Assembly: GCF_000725125.1 (NCBI RefSeq)
Contig: NZ_JFCB01000031.1
Coordinates: 21,831-85,830 of the forward strand
Origin: Streptomyces toyocaensis
GTDB taxonomy: Bacteria > Actinomycetota > Actinomycetes > Streptomycetales > Streptomycetaceae
Length of the DNA stretch: 64,000 nucleotides
Direction: 5' to 3'
Under the pieces are notes generated by a model. That model worked only from the letters and a program-made list of their open reading frames with translations. It was not told the origin of the DNA and ran no database searches. Each line of letters starts with the position of its first letter. The stretch's first letter is position 1. Positions 40,568-48,501 of the stretch are shown piece by piece. The position numbers were made by a program, and so were the translations under genes.

Positions 40568-40960
40568 TCAGCCGAGGGGCTGGAGCAGGTCCCAGCGGTT
40601 GCCGTAGAGGTCCTGGAAGACGGCGACCGAGCCGTACGGCTCGTGCCGCGGTTCCTCCAGGAAGGTCACGCCGGCGGCGGTCATGCGCGCGTGGTCGCCC
40701 GCGAAGTCGTCGGTGTGCAGGAAGAAGCCCACGCATCCGCCGGTCTGGTCACCGACCCTGGCCCGCTGCGCCTCCCCCTTGGCGAGGGCGAGCAGCAACC
40801 CCGTGCCGGTGCGCCCGGAGTCCGGTTCGACGACGACCCAGCGGCCGCCGTCCGGCCGGGGCGTGTCCTCGGCGAGCCGGAAGCCGAGGGCCCCGGTGTA
40901 GAAGCGGATCGCCTCGTCGTAGTCGTCGACGACGAGGGTGACCAGCGAAATGCGTCTCAT
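40568..40960 (-). CDS. VOC family protein
   Basis: A 130-residue glyoxalase-fold protein: ISLVTLVVDDYDEAIRFYTG at the N-terminus (His replaced by other residues), GGRWVVVEPDSGRTGTGLLL in the middle and a C-terminal metal-ligand-like EEPRHEPYGSVAVFQDLYGN. It is similar to many single-domain VOC proteins of unknown activity. The ATG at 40960 follows GAGAGGT. Upstream, GGTT-N8-AACC (40994-41009) is a weak dyad. The gene lies 46 bases upstream of adenosine deaminase on the same strand. Confidence 0.85.
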   Translation of the reverse strand: MRRISLVTLVVDDYDEAIRFYTGALGFRLAEDTPRPDGGRWVVVEPDSGRTGTGLLLALAKGEAQRARVGDQTGGCVGFFLHTDDFAGDHARMTAAGVTFLEEPRHEPYGSVAVFQDLYGNRWDLLQPLG

Positions 40961-41067
40961 CGTGACCTCTCGCACGGGGGGATTGACGGGAGAGGTTATA
41001 CGTAAAACCGCCGGGAACGCCACTCCCCCTCCGGGGCGGTTTCCCGGAGAGGGACCCGGCGGGGCGG

Positions 41068-41728
41068 CTACGGATACGTGAAGGTGTTGAGGGCGGCGAC
41101 GGGGCTGCCGAGTTCGCAGCGGTCCACGGCGAGGTGGTTGGGTTTCTTGCGGGCGGCCGGCAGCCAGAACCGGCGGGCGCGGTCGGCGAGCCTGGAGTTG
41201 TCCGTGCCGGCCGTGGAGGAGACCGCCGCGTCCCGGAAGTGGTTCATGACGAACAGCGGGCGGAAGCCGGGCTCGGTCCGGGTGAGTGGGACGGGGGTGC
41301 CCGCGTCCTCCCATCGGCTGCAGCAGGACCAGTCGGAGGCGCCGACGCCCGGCCCCATGGACCAGTGGTTCTCGACGGTCCACTCGCGCTGGTACATCAC
41401 GCCGTCGGAGCGACGGTGAGGCGGCGGCCGGTGCCGGGGACGGTGAGAGGGTGAACCGGTCGGCACCCACGGGGGCGAACTCCCAGCGCGCCTCGGGGCC
41501 CGCGCAGGCGACGGCCCTGGCCTGATCACCGCTGCGGCCGAGGCAGGTGCCGGGGCCGCCGGTGTTCTCGAGGGTGCCGTCGGCACGCAGGTTCCACTGC
41601 TGGTGGTCCTCGTCGCCGCGCGGTCTGTGCTGCTCGACCGCCCCCGAGGTGCCGGCGGCACGGAGGCCGGTCGTCGCGCCCTGGACGCGGTACGGCCGGC
41701 CGCGCGGGGCGCGCGTCCGGCCGAGCAC
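41068..41728 (-). pseudogene. Frameshifted secreted PI-PLC/ricin-lectin gene
   Basis: Two recognisable pieces lie in different minus-strand frames. First (about 41710-41440): a ricin-type beta-trefoil piece with ATTGLRAAGTSGAVEQ, DHQQWNLRADGTLENT (QxW motif) and GTCLGRSGDQAR. Second (about 41405-41068): TVENHWSMGPGVGASDWSC, TRTEPGFRPLFVMNHFRD and a C-terminal PVAALNTFTYP, which match the C-terminus of secreted phosphatidylinositol-phospholipase-C-like proteins of Streptomyces. The frame changes between them and no signal peptide precedes, so the gene is broken. Confidence 0.65.
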
Positions 41729-41766
41729 ATCGTCAGGGGCTTGTCACCACAGTGCACGGTCCCGCG

Positions 41767-42657
41767 TCAGCAGTACAGGTTGCCGCCGGGTGACGTCCCG
41801 AGGATCTGGACGAACCGCTGATACGTGGTCACTCTGCTCTGCACCTGCGCCGGGTTCCTGCCGTCGCACTCGAGGGAGCCGTTGATGCTGCGGATCGTCT
41901 GGCCGAAACCGGCCTGGTTCACCATGGCGTTGTGCGGGGTCATGGTGCCCGGACCGGTCTGCGTGTTCCAGTACCACAGGGCCGTCTTCCACGCCACGGC
42001 CGCGTCGTTCTGCACCAGCCAGGGGTTGTTGAGCAGGTCGATGCCCAACGCGTCGCCCGCCGCCTTGTAGTTGAAGTTCCAGCTGAGCTGGATCGGTCCG
42101 CGGCCGTAGTACGCGGCCTGCCCGGCCGGACAGCCGTACGGCTGACCCCAGTCGCAGTAGTGGGGGTAGTTGGCGGTGTTCTGCTCCACCACGTGCACCA
42201 GACCGCCGGTCTCGTGGCTGACGTTGGCCAGGAAGGCGGCGGCCTCCTGCTTCCTCACCGTGTCGCCGCCCGTGGCGGCGAAGCCCGGGTAGGCGCTCAG
42301 GGCGGCGGTGAGACCGCTGTAGGTGTAGAAGGGGTTCCGGTTCGGGAACATCTGGCGGAACTGGGCCTCGCTCACGACGAAGTCCCCGACGGGCGTACCG
42401 GGGCCGTCGTCACAGGCGTGGGGTTCCCAGTACCAGGTACTGATGACCGGGTCGTAACCCGGGTTGGCGTGCTCGGCGACGTACGCCCTGCCGTCGGTGT
42501 AACGCACGATGTCACCGGCGTTGTACGACGTCCCGGCCACCCAGTTCGGATAGCCGGAGCAGGCGGCGGCGGAGGCGGTCGCGGCGGGGAGCAGCACCGG
42601 GGCACTGCCGGCGAGGACCAGGGCGGCCGTCACGGTGGCGATGCGGCGTCTCGACAA
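41767..42657 (-). CDS. chiF: Secreted GH19 chitinase with CBM5/12 domain (ChiF-like)
   Basis: A 296-residue endochitinase that cuts chitin chains. Signal peptide: about residues 1-30 (RRRIATVTAALVLAG, cleavage after TASA). A small chitin-binding domain (about 32-75: YPNWVAGTSYNAGDIVRYTD, TWYWEPHA) precedes the GH19 domain (about 85-296), with the catalytic Glu in NVSHETGGLVH and substrate-binding YYGRGPIQLSWNFNY. I place the start at TTG 42657, eight bases after GAGGAG. Two DasR-type sites lie upstream. The name rests on family plus remembered gene order. Confidence 0.85.
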   Translation of the reverse strand: MSRRRIATVTAALVLAGSAPVLLPAATASAAACSGYPNWVAGTSYNAGDIVRYTDGRAYVAEHANPGYDPVISTWYWEPHACDDGPGTPVGDFVVSEAQFRQMFPNRNPFYTYSGLTAALSAYPGFAATGGDTVRKQEAAAFLANVSHETGGLVHVVEQNTANYPHYCDWGQPYGCPAGQAAYYGRGPIQLSWNFNYKAAGDALGIDLLNNPWLVQNDAAVAWKTALWYWNTQTGPGTMTPHNAMVNQAGFGQTIRSINGSLECDGRNPAQVQSRVTTYQRFVQILGTSPGGNLYC

Positions 42658-42792
42658 GGGATCAACTCCTCTGCGGGACACGGCCGCTCCAGGGCGAGGA
42701 CATGCCTGAGCGGAGCCTCGCCCGCACGCGCCGGCGGGGCCGGTCACGGCAGTGGAGGGGCCGTGGTGGGGGGTGTGCGCACACTCAACCGC

Positions 42793-42825
42793 GTTGGTCT
42801 GTACCAGTCAAGGGTTTAGACCAGT
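42793..42825 (-). promoter_or_regulatory. Two tandem DasR-type operators upstream of chitinase
   Basis: On the minus strand, ACTGGTCTAAACCCTT (42825-42810) and ACTGGTACAGACCAAC (42808-42793) both resemble the dre site ACTGGTCTAGACCAGT (matching at roughly 11 and 12 of 16). They also fit the 12-bp direct repeat TGGTCCAGACCT of Streptomyces chitinase promoters. They lie about 135-170 bases before the start, so N-acetylglucosamine-responsive repression by DasR is expected. Confidence 0.8.
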
Positions 42826-42963
42826 CAGGTCGGCGGGAGGGTGACCGGAATCCACGCCGGGCTCTACACATAAAGGGGAAATAAGAGCAGAATGGGATGT
42901 ACGCGGCGCTTACCGCATACCGCGCCAGAAGCGGTCAGGCCTGCTAGTCAAAGGAGACGACTC

Positions 42964-43404
42964 ATGGCCAACGTCTCGCACACCCGTGGTGACATCACGA
43001 GCCACCCCGACGCACCGGAGATGCGGGCACGGTACGACCGCATGCTCGGCGGTCGTGATGTGGCCCTTGTGGACGGGCCGGTGTTCCTGCTCGGCCTCTA
43101 CTGTGCGGTGTCCCCGTGGATACTCCACTACACGACGAGCCAGCCCGCCCTTGTGACCCACAACCTGATCGTGGGCATCGCGATCGGTCTGCTCGCCCTG
43201 GGGTTCACCGCGGCCCCGGCTCGCATGTACGGCCTCAGCTGGGCCATGTGCGCCCTGGGCGCGTGGATGATCATCTCTCCGTGGATCGTCGGGGACGGCC
43301 CCGACGCCGGGGTGATCTGGAACAACGTCGTGATCGGCGCCCTCGCCGTGGTCCTGGGCGTGGTCTGCGCCGCCACGGCGGCAAGGAGCACGGCCAAGTC
43401 CTAG
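42964..43404 (+). CDS. SPW repeat membrane protein
   Basis: A 146-residue protein with two copies of the SPW unit: AVSPWIL near residue 48 and IISPWIV near residue 103, each within paired membrane helices (four hydrophobic segments in all). The N-terminal 40 residues are soluble. SPW proteins are small membrane proteins of unknown role, in Streptomyces often under SigB-class stress control. The ATG at 42964 is preceded by AAAGGAGAC. It is divergent from the chitinase. Confidence 0.85.
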   Translation: MANVSHTRGDITSHPDAPEMRARYDRMLGGRDVALVDGPVFLLGLYCAVSPWILHYTTSQPALVTHNLIVGIAIGLLALGFTAAPARMYGLSWAMCALGAWMIISPWIVGDGPDAGVIWNNVVIGALAVVLGVVCAATAARSTAKS

Positions 43405-43534
43405 CTGTTCCGTCCAGGGCACCCGAGTGCCGGTTCGCGCCAGTCGCGGACCGGCGCTTTCCCGTCCCGGGCGACTGTCCTCGCGGCACGGGGGCAGACG
43501 CACGGCAGCGGAGGACACGAGGAGCTGGGGCGAT

Positions 43535-43798
43535 ATGGAGATCGACGGCATCATCAGTGCGATCGTCATCGGCATCGTCATCGGCGTCCTGGGACGGCTC
43601 GTGGTCCCGGGTCGCCAGCACATCGGCGTTCTGTGGACGATCGTCGTCGGCATCGCGGCCGCCCTCATCGGTTCGGCGATCGCCGCGGCCCTCGGAGTGG
43701 CGGACACCAAGGGCGTCGACTGGGTGGAGTGGCTGATCCAGATCGGTCTCGCCGCGGTGGGCGTGGTCGCGCTGGACCGCTCGAAGGCGGGTCGCTGA
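43535..43798 (+). CDS. GlsB/YeaQ/YmgE family small membrane protein
   Basis: An 87-residue protein with three hydrophobic helices: IISAIVIGIVIGVLGRLVVP, TIVVGIAAALIGSAIAAALG and IQIGLAAVGVVALD. This matches the transglycosylase-associated (YeaQ/YmgE/GlsB) family, small general-stress membrane proteins of unknown activity. The ATG at 43535 follows GAGGAG. It lies 130 bases after the SPW gene on the same strand, another stress-type membrane protein. Confidence 0.85.
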   Translation: MEIDGIISAIVIGIVIGVLGRLVVPGRQHIGVLWTIVVGIAAALIGSAIAAALGVADTKGVDWVEWLIQIGLAAVGVVALDRSKAGR

Positions 43799-43914
43799 CC
43801 GCGTTGGGCGGCTCCTTCAGCGCCGGGACAACCACTGTTCGTACCGGCTGACGGGGGCGTCGCCGGTCTGCTCCAACGGGACCGGCCGGACGCCGAGGCC
43901 CGCTGGAAGGCAGA

Positions 43915-44583
43915 GGAGTCCATGCTCTGCGGCCCGGTGTGCTGCTGGCACATCTCGACGTACTCGGCCGCGTTCTCGCGGGTGCTGACGGCGGGCGAGG
44001 TGCGCGGGTGCCGGACCCGTCCGTCACCCTCCGGCCGCTCACCGGGGGTGGCTCCGACGACGTCCTCGATCGCGGTGTGGCTGTGCGACAGGCCGGCATC
44101 GCCCGGCCCCGGCACCTCGCCCCCGGTCAGCGCGCCCGGGAACACGGCCCCGCCCAGGCCGGAGTCGACCCGGGGGCCGACGAAGCCGGCCGAGCACCAC
44201 CCTGGCGTGGCCCGCACGGTGCGCGGCGGGACACCTATCGATCATCACCGCTCCCCGGTCGCCGTACGGGTGGACGGTGTCCAGGACGACGAGCCGGGCT
44301 CCGGACTCCTCGACGGCGGCGGGCACGGCCTTCTGTACTCAGGGCATCACGTCGACCGCGGGTGATGGGTGACGTCGACGCGGTGGTACACCACGGCCGC
44401 ACCTGCGGTGGCCGCCCGCGCGCCGTCGGCGGTGGCGACGTCGGCGGTGGTGCCGTCGGCGGTGTACCGCCGCACCCCGCCGGGCGTGCGCCCCTCGCCC
44501 TTGCGGTCGACGAGACGGACCGGGTGGCCCCGGCGAGCGAGTTCCCGGGCGAGGGCGGTTCCGGCGGGACCGGAGCCGAGCAC
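43915..44583 (-). pseudogene. Multiply frameshifted NAD-dependent epimerase
   Basis: Starting from GTG 44583, VLGSGPAGTALARELARRGH is an NAD(P)-binding Rossmann start. After frame changes the family order continues in other frames: AAVEESGARLVVLDTVHPYG with DRGAV, then AHRAGHARVVLG, then GGAVFPGALTGGEVPGPGD, HSHTAIEDVVG and EGDGRVRHPRTSPAVSTRE. These are consecutive segments of a normal NAD-dependent epimerase/dehydratase family protein. At least three frameshifts are needed. After STRE the sequence (AAEYVEMCQQHTGPQ) no longer resembles the family, so the 3' end may be rearranged. Confidence 0.65.
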
Positions 44584-44616
44584 GGCGTGCGAGGGGCGGG
44601 CGGGAGTGGGGGCGTC

Positions 44617-45393
44617 CTACGGCACGTACACGTGCGGAGTGGTCGTGGTGAGGGCGGCGAAGCCGAGGCGTTCGAGGATCGGGCGGCTCAGATCGGAGGC
44701 GTCGACCTGGAGATGGCGACAGCCGCGGTCCGCGGCGACCCGTGCCCGGTGGGCCACCAGGGCCCGGTAGACGCCGCGCCCGCGCCAGTCCCGGACGGTG
44801 CCGCCGCCCCACAGTCCGGCGAACCGGGCACCCGGAACCAGCTCCAGGCGGGCCGCGCTCACCGGCTCGTCGCCGGCCAGGGCCAGAACGGCGACGGCGG
44901 TGCCCGGGTCGGCGGCCAGCCGGTCGAGCAGGTCCCTGTGGAGCCGGGAGGCGTCGGTTCCGAACGCCTTCTCGTGCACCCGGGCCACCAGGTCGACGCC
45001 GGCCCGGTCGGTGACGGACACGACGCGGACGCCCTCGGGCGGCTCGGTGTCCAGGGCGAGGCGGGCCACCTCGGCGATCATCAGCGTTTCGTCGGGCCCC
45101 GGCGTGAACCCGGCCGCCACGAGCCGCCGCCCGAGGTCGGCCGGAAGGTCGTGGCCGTACAGCTTCCATTCGAACTCGCGGCCGAGTCCGGTGAAGTGTG
45201 CGATCTGCTCCGCGACCGCCGCGTCCGCGTCGGCCTCCTCGAGCGCGGACCACACGACGCCGTTCCAGCCGTGCGCGGCGGCGGTCTGGCGCACCACGCC
45301 CCCGACCCGTTCCACCCGGGCGCCCGGGCCGTCGGGCCGCGCTCCCTCGCGCATGTCACGGTCGAACAGGGCGAGCACGGCGGTGTGATCCAT
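44617..45393 (-). CDS. GNAT family acetyltransferase
   Basis: A 258-residue protein. The C-terminal half is a GNAT acetyltransferase domain: the acetyl-CoA loop is VRDWRGRGVYRALVAHRARV (about residue 205), preceded by SAARLELVPGARFAGLWGG. The N-terminal half (about 1-125) is a helical extension, possibly a degenerate second GNAT domain. Substrate unknown. The ATG at 45393 is preferred over one at 45429. It is divergent from the nucleoside deaminase gene at 45477. Confidence 0.8.
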   Translation of the reverse strand: MDHTAVLALFDRDMREGARPDGPGARVERVGGVVRQTAAAHGWNGVVWSALEEADADAAVAEQIAHFTGLGREFEWKLYGHDLPADLGRRLVAAGFTPGPDETLMIAEVARLALDTEPPEGVRVVSVTDRAGVDLVARVHEKAFGTDASRLHRDLLDRLAADPGTAVAVLALAGDEPVSAARLELVPGARFAGLWGGGTVRDWRGRGVYRALVAHRARVAADRGCRHLQVDASDLSRPILERLGFAALTTTTPHVYVP

Positions 45394-45476
45394 GCGGGCG
45401 AGTCCAGCATGCACCGGTGCGGGGAGCAACGGGATTAGGGTTGGCGTCGATCAAGACGTCGCGAGGAGGCCGGACC

Positions 45477-45962
45477 ATGGTCGTGAAGGACGAGGAACTG
45501 CCGTACCTGCGGCGCTGCGTGGAGCTGGCGGCCGAGGCCCTGGAGTCCGGTGACGAGCCGTTCGGTTCGGTCCTGGTGGCCGGCGACGGCACGGTCCTCG
45601 CCGAGGACCACAACCGCGTGGCGTCCGGGGACCGTACCCGGCACCCCGAATTCGAGCTGGCGCGCTGGTCGGCGGCGCACATGTCCCCCGCCGAACGGGC
45701 CGCGGCCACGGTCTACACCTCCGGTGAGCACTGCCCGATGTGCGCCGCCGCCCACGCCTGGGTGGGCCTCGGACGCATCGTGTACGTGACCTCCTCCGCG
45801 CAGCTGGCGTCCTGGCTGGCGGAGCTGGGGGTGCCCGCCCCGCCGGTGCGGACGCTGGCCGTGCACGAGATCGCCCCGGAGGTGGCCGTGGCCGGTCCCG
45901 TGCCCCAGCTGGCCGGGCAGGTGAGGGAGTTGCACCGGCGCTTCCACCGCGGACGCGGCTGA
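45477..45962 (+). CDS. Nucleoside/guanine deaminase (CDA superfamily)
   Basis: A 161-residue zinc deaminase. The catalytic histidine and glutamate are in RHPEFELAR and the two zinc cysteines in SGEHCPMCAAAH (C-P-M-C), matching the tRNA/guanine/cytosine deaminase fold. It would deaminate a purine or pyrimidine base; GuaD-like proteins are the closest in size. The ATG at 45477 follows GGAGG by about eight bases. No purine-catabolic gene is next to it. Confidence 0.85.
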   Translation: MVVKDEELPYLRRCVELAAEALESGDEPFGSVLVAGDGTVLAEDHNRVASGDRTRHPEFELARWSAAHMSPAERAAATVYTSGEHCPMCAAAHAWVGLGRIVYVTSSAQLASWLAELGVPAPPVRTLAVHEIAPEVAVAGPVPQLAGQVRELHRRFHRGRG

Positions 45963-46019
45963 CCGACGGGATGCCGCCCGGGAGGGCCCCGTGGGGCCGG
46001 TCGCCTCCCGGGGCGGTCA

Positions 46020-46215
46020 GCCGTGCGCGGGCGGGCGCGGCGGTACAGGGTGACTCCGCCGAGGAAGAGGGCGGCGCAGGTGGCGAGCACCGGGAGCGTC
46101 CGGGCGGCGCCGGTGCCGGCGAGGGCCACGGTGTCCCGCGGGCGCGTGTGCGCCGCCGGGCCGGGGAGGGTGCGCGGCGGCGTGGACGGCTCGGGCGCCG
46201 GTTCACCCCATCGGG
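46020..46215 (-). pseudogene. Remnant with LAxTG sortase-type tail
   Basis: On the minus strand, codons 46123-46109 read LAGTG, followed by a hydrophobic stretch (TLPVLATCAALFLGGVTLY) and then RRARPR, the sorting signal of class E sortase substrates in Streptomyces. It is preceded by a Pro-rich linker-like segment, but there is no signal peptide or start, and no stop follows the tail in frame. The rest of the 411-base gap (45963-46373) shows no gene. I read it as the 3' scrap of a lost surface protein; chance hydrophobic shadow is possible. Confidence 0.3.
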
Positions 46216-46373
46216 GTCCCGTCTCTCGAACCGCCGGCAGAGGCCGTCGAACTCGCGCCGCACGAACGCGCGCGCCGGGCACCCCCGGTGGCGCCGTCCG
46301 GCCGACGGGCGGGTGCCCCGGGGCCCGCTTATGGTGGGCGAGGGCGCCGGTCGGGGCGTCCCTGGAGGCATCG

Positions 46374-47984
46374 ATGCTGGCCAAGCTGTCCAAGCTGTCC
46401 GGGCGACCCTTGTTCCGGCGCTGCGCGGTGCGCCCCTCGGTCGGGCGTTGCGCGGCCGCCGGAGCGGTCGGGCTGGCCCTCGTCGCCACGGGGCTGACGG
46501 CCACCGGCCGCCGGGGCCCGGACCTCGACCGGTTCTACGACCAGAGGATCGCGTGGTCGGCCTGCGAGGGCACGGAGCTGCCGAAGGACATGCAGTGCGG
46601 GACGGTCACCGTGCCCCTCGACTACGCCGAGCCACGGGCGGGCACCCTGGAGCTGGCCCTCGCCCGTTACCGGGCCTCCGACGAACCGCGCGGCTCGGTG
46701 GTGCTGAACTTCGGCGGCCCGGGCGCATCGGGGGTGCTGGGACTCGCTCACGGCCGCAAGGAGTTCCTCGGGCTGACCGACGACTACGACGTGGTCTCCT
46801 TCGATCCCCGTGGCGTGGGCCGCTCCTCACCGGTGAGCTGCGGCACCGATGCCACCCGCCGGGCGCTGGAGGCGACCGACGGCGAGCAGATGGCCGATCC
46901 GCGCGAGACGCTGCGGCAGTTGCGCGAGGTCGCCGCCGCGTGCGCCGAGCACTCCGGCCCCGTGCTCGAGCACATCGGCACCGTGGACGTCGCACGCGAC
47001 CTGGACGTGATGCGCGCGGCACTCGGCGACAAGAAGCTCAACTACCTGGGTTTCTCCTACGGCACCCGGCTCGGGGCGGTGTACGCGGCCCGGTTCCCGG
47101 AGAAGGTGGGACGCCTGGCCCTGGACGGCGTCGACACGCTGACCGAGCCGCCGGCCGAGCAGGGGCTCGCCACCGCGCGCGGCCAGCAGACCGCGCTGGA
47201 GAACTTCCTCACGTGGTGCACCGAGGAGCTGGCCTGCCCCTTCGGGCAGGACGCGCGCGACGCCCGCGAGCAGGTCGTGAAGCTGGTCGCCTCGCTCGAC
47301 GAGAATCCGGTACCGACCGACTTCGGTTACGAGTTCACGGGTCAGGACCTGGCCGGTGCCATCGGACAGGGCCTGTACACCAAGGAGATGTGGCCGGTCC
47401 TGCAGCGGGCGCTCGCCCAGCTGATGGAGGACGGGGACACCGGCGGGGTCGAGGCCCTGGCGACCGGCGGGGCGGCCCTGCCCCCGCCGCAGCGGGCCGA
47501 CGACCCCCTCGTCGACCCGGAGGACATCCCGCTGGACAACCTGCCGGCGGCGCTCATGGCGGTGAACTGCGCGGACGATCCCGACCGTCCGGACGCCGAG
47601 CGGCTGAGCCGGGACCTGACCCGGCTGCGGGCCGCCTACGAGGAGGCCTCGCCGGTCTTCGGCCCGTACCGGCTCGCCCAGGTGGTGCTCTGCTACGGCC
47701 GGCCGAAGGGCACCGACTACATCCGGGAGGAGGTCAGGGACCTCGACACCCCGAAGATGCTGCTGGTCGGCACCCGGGGCGATCCGGCCACGCCGTACCG
47801 CTGGACGGTGGAGACCGCCGAGCGGCTCGGCGCCCCGGCCGTGGTGCTGGACAACCGGAGCGAGGGCCACACCGGCTACGGGTCGTCCGAGTGCGTCCAC
47901 CGCACGATCGACGACTTCCTGCTGTATGGTTCCCTGCCACCGAGCGGAAGTTCCTGCGGCCCGGAGGACGACGACCGCCTCTGA
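46374..47984 (+). CDS. Secreted tripeptidyl aminopeptidase-like hydrolase
   Basis: A 536-residue alpha/beta hydrolase. N-terminal export signal (about 1-45: basic start, then GAVGLALVATGLTATG). The nucleophile elbow is NYLGFSYGTRLGAVYA (Ser about residue 228), with the acid in LLVGTRGDPATPY and the catalytic His in EGHTGYG. The C-terminal TAP-like domain includes the conserved YGSSECVH. Such enzymes (SlpD/SlpE/Tap) release tripeptides from secreted proteins and mature propeptides. A TGGAGG lies upstream of the ATG. The next gene is convergent, four bases away. Confidence 0.85.
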   Translation: MLAKLSKLSGRPLFRRCAVRPSVGRCAAAGAVGLALVATGLTATGRRGPDLDRFYDQRIAWSACEGTELPKDMQCGTVTVPLDYAEPRAGTLELALARYRASDEPRGSVVLNFGGPGASGVLGLAHGRKEFLGLTDDYDVVSFDPRGVGRSSPVSCGTDATRRALEATDGEQMADPRETLRQLREVAAACAEHSGPVLEHIGTVDVARDLDVMRAALGDKKLNYLGFSYGTRLGAVYAARFPEKVGRLALDGVDTLTEPPAEQGLATARGQQTALENFLTWCTEELACPFGQDARDAREQVVKLVASLDENPVPTDFGYEFTGQDLAGAIGQGLYTKEMWPVLQRALAQLMEDGDTGGVEALATGGAALPPPQRADDPLVDPEDIPLDNLPAALMAVNCADDPDRPDAERLSRDLTRLRAAYEEASPVFGPYRLAQVVLCYGRPKGTDYIREEVRDLDTPKMLLVGTRGDPATPYRWTVETAERLGAPAVVLDNRSEGHTGYGSSECVHRTIDDFLLYGSLPPSGSSCGPEDDDRL

Positions 47985-47988
47985 CCCG

Positions 47989-48390
47989 CTACCCGGAGGC
48001 CACGAACCCGTACGCGCCGCCGTCCCGGCCGAGAAGCCGGCGCAGCGTCGCCACGGCCCCCGCGGCGTCGGGCACGGAGACGGCCAGGCGCACGAACGGG
48101 ACGGGGTGCCTCAGGTCCACCACCACCGCCGGCGCCCCCGCGCGCACGGCCACGAAGTCCCGGCCGAGCGGATGCTCCCGTTCCCCCACGCAGAACCGGC
48201 CCGGACGGCAGCGGCCGGTGACCGGCGTGCCGCGCAGCGCGCGCCACCAGTCGTGCTCCAGGCCCGCCGCCCGCACCTCGGACAGGGGCACGCGCACCGC
48301 GCGGCGCCGGGCGATGAGCGTCTCCCGCCACGACAGGCGGACGACGAGTGTCCGCGCGTCCGCCCACCGCTCCACGTCCAGCTGCGCCAT
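47989..48390 (-). CDS. Hypothetical protein (133 aa)
   Basis: No named domain is recognised. Beta-rich, with pieces VRLSWRETLIARRRAVRVPL (residues 16-35) and FCVGEREHPLGRDFVAVRAG, resembling a small PH-like or DUF3093-like fold, but too weak to claim. It converges on the hydrolase gene and is divergent from the baeRF-like gene. Composition supports coding. Confidence 0.6.
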   Translation of the reverse strand: MAQLDVERWADARTLVVRLSWRETLIARRRAVRVPLSEVRAAGLEHDWWRALRGTPVTGRCRPGRFCVGEREHPLGRDFVAVRAGAPAVVVDLRHPVPFVRLAVSVPDAAGAVATLRRLLGRDGGAYGFVASG

Positions 48391-48501
48391 CGGTGGTCAC
48401 CTCCCCCACCAGCATGCGGCCGCAGCCGCATGCGGCCCCACTCGGGCACCGCGGCCTTTGCACCGAATGCCCTACCGCGGAATCCGCCCTATGGTGCTGT
48501 C

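Noticed and set aside
40994..41009. GGTT-N8-AACC dyad before the VOC gene
   Set aside because: Arms are only four bases and AT content is low; too weak to call an operator.
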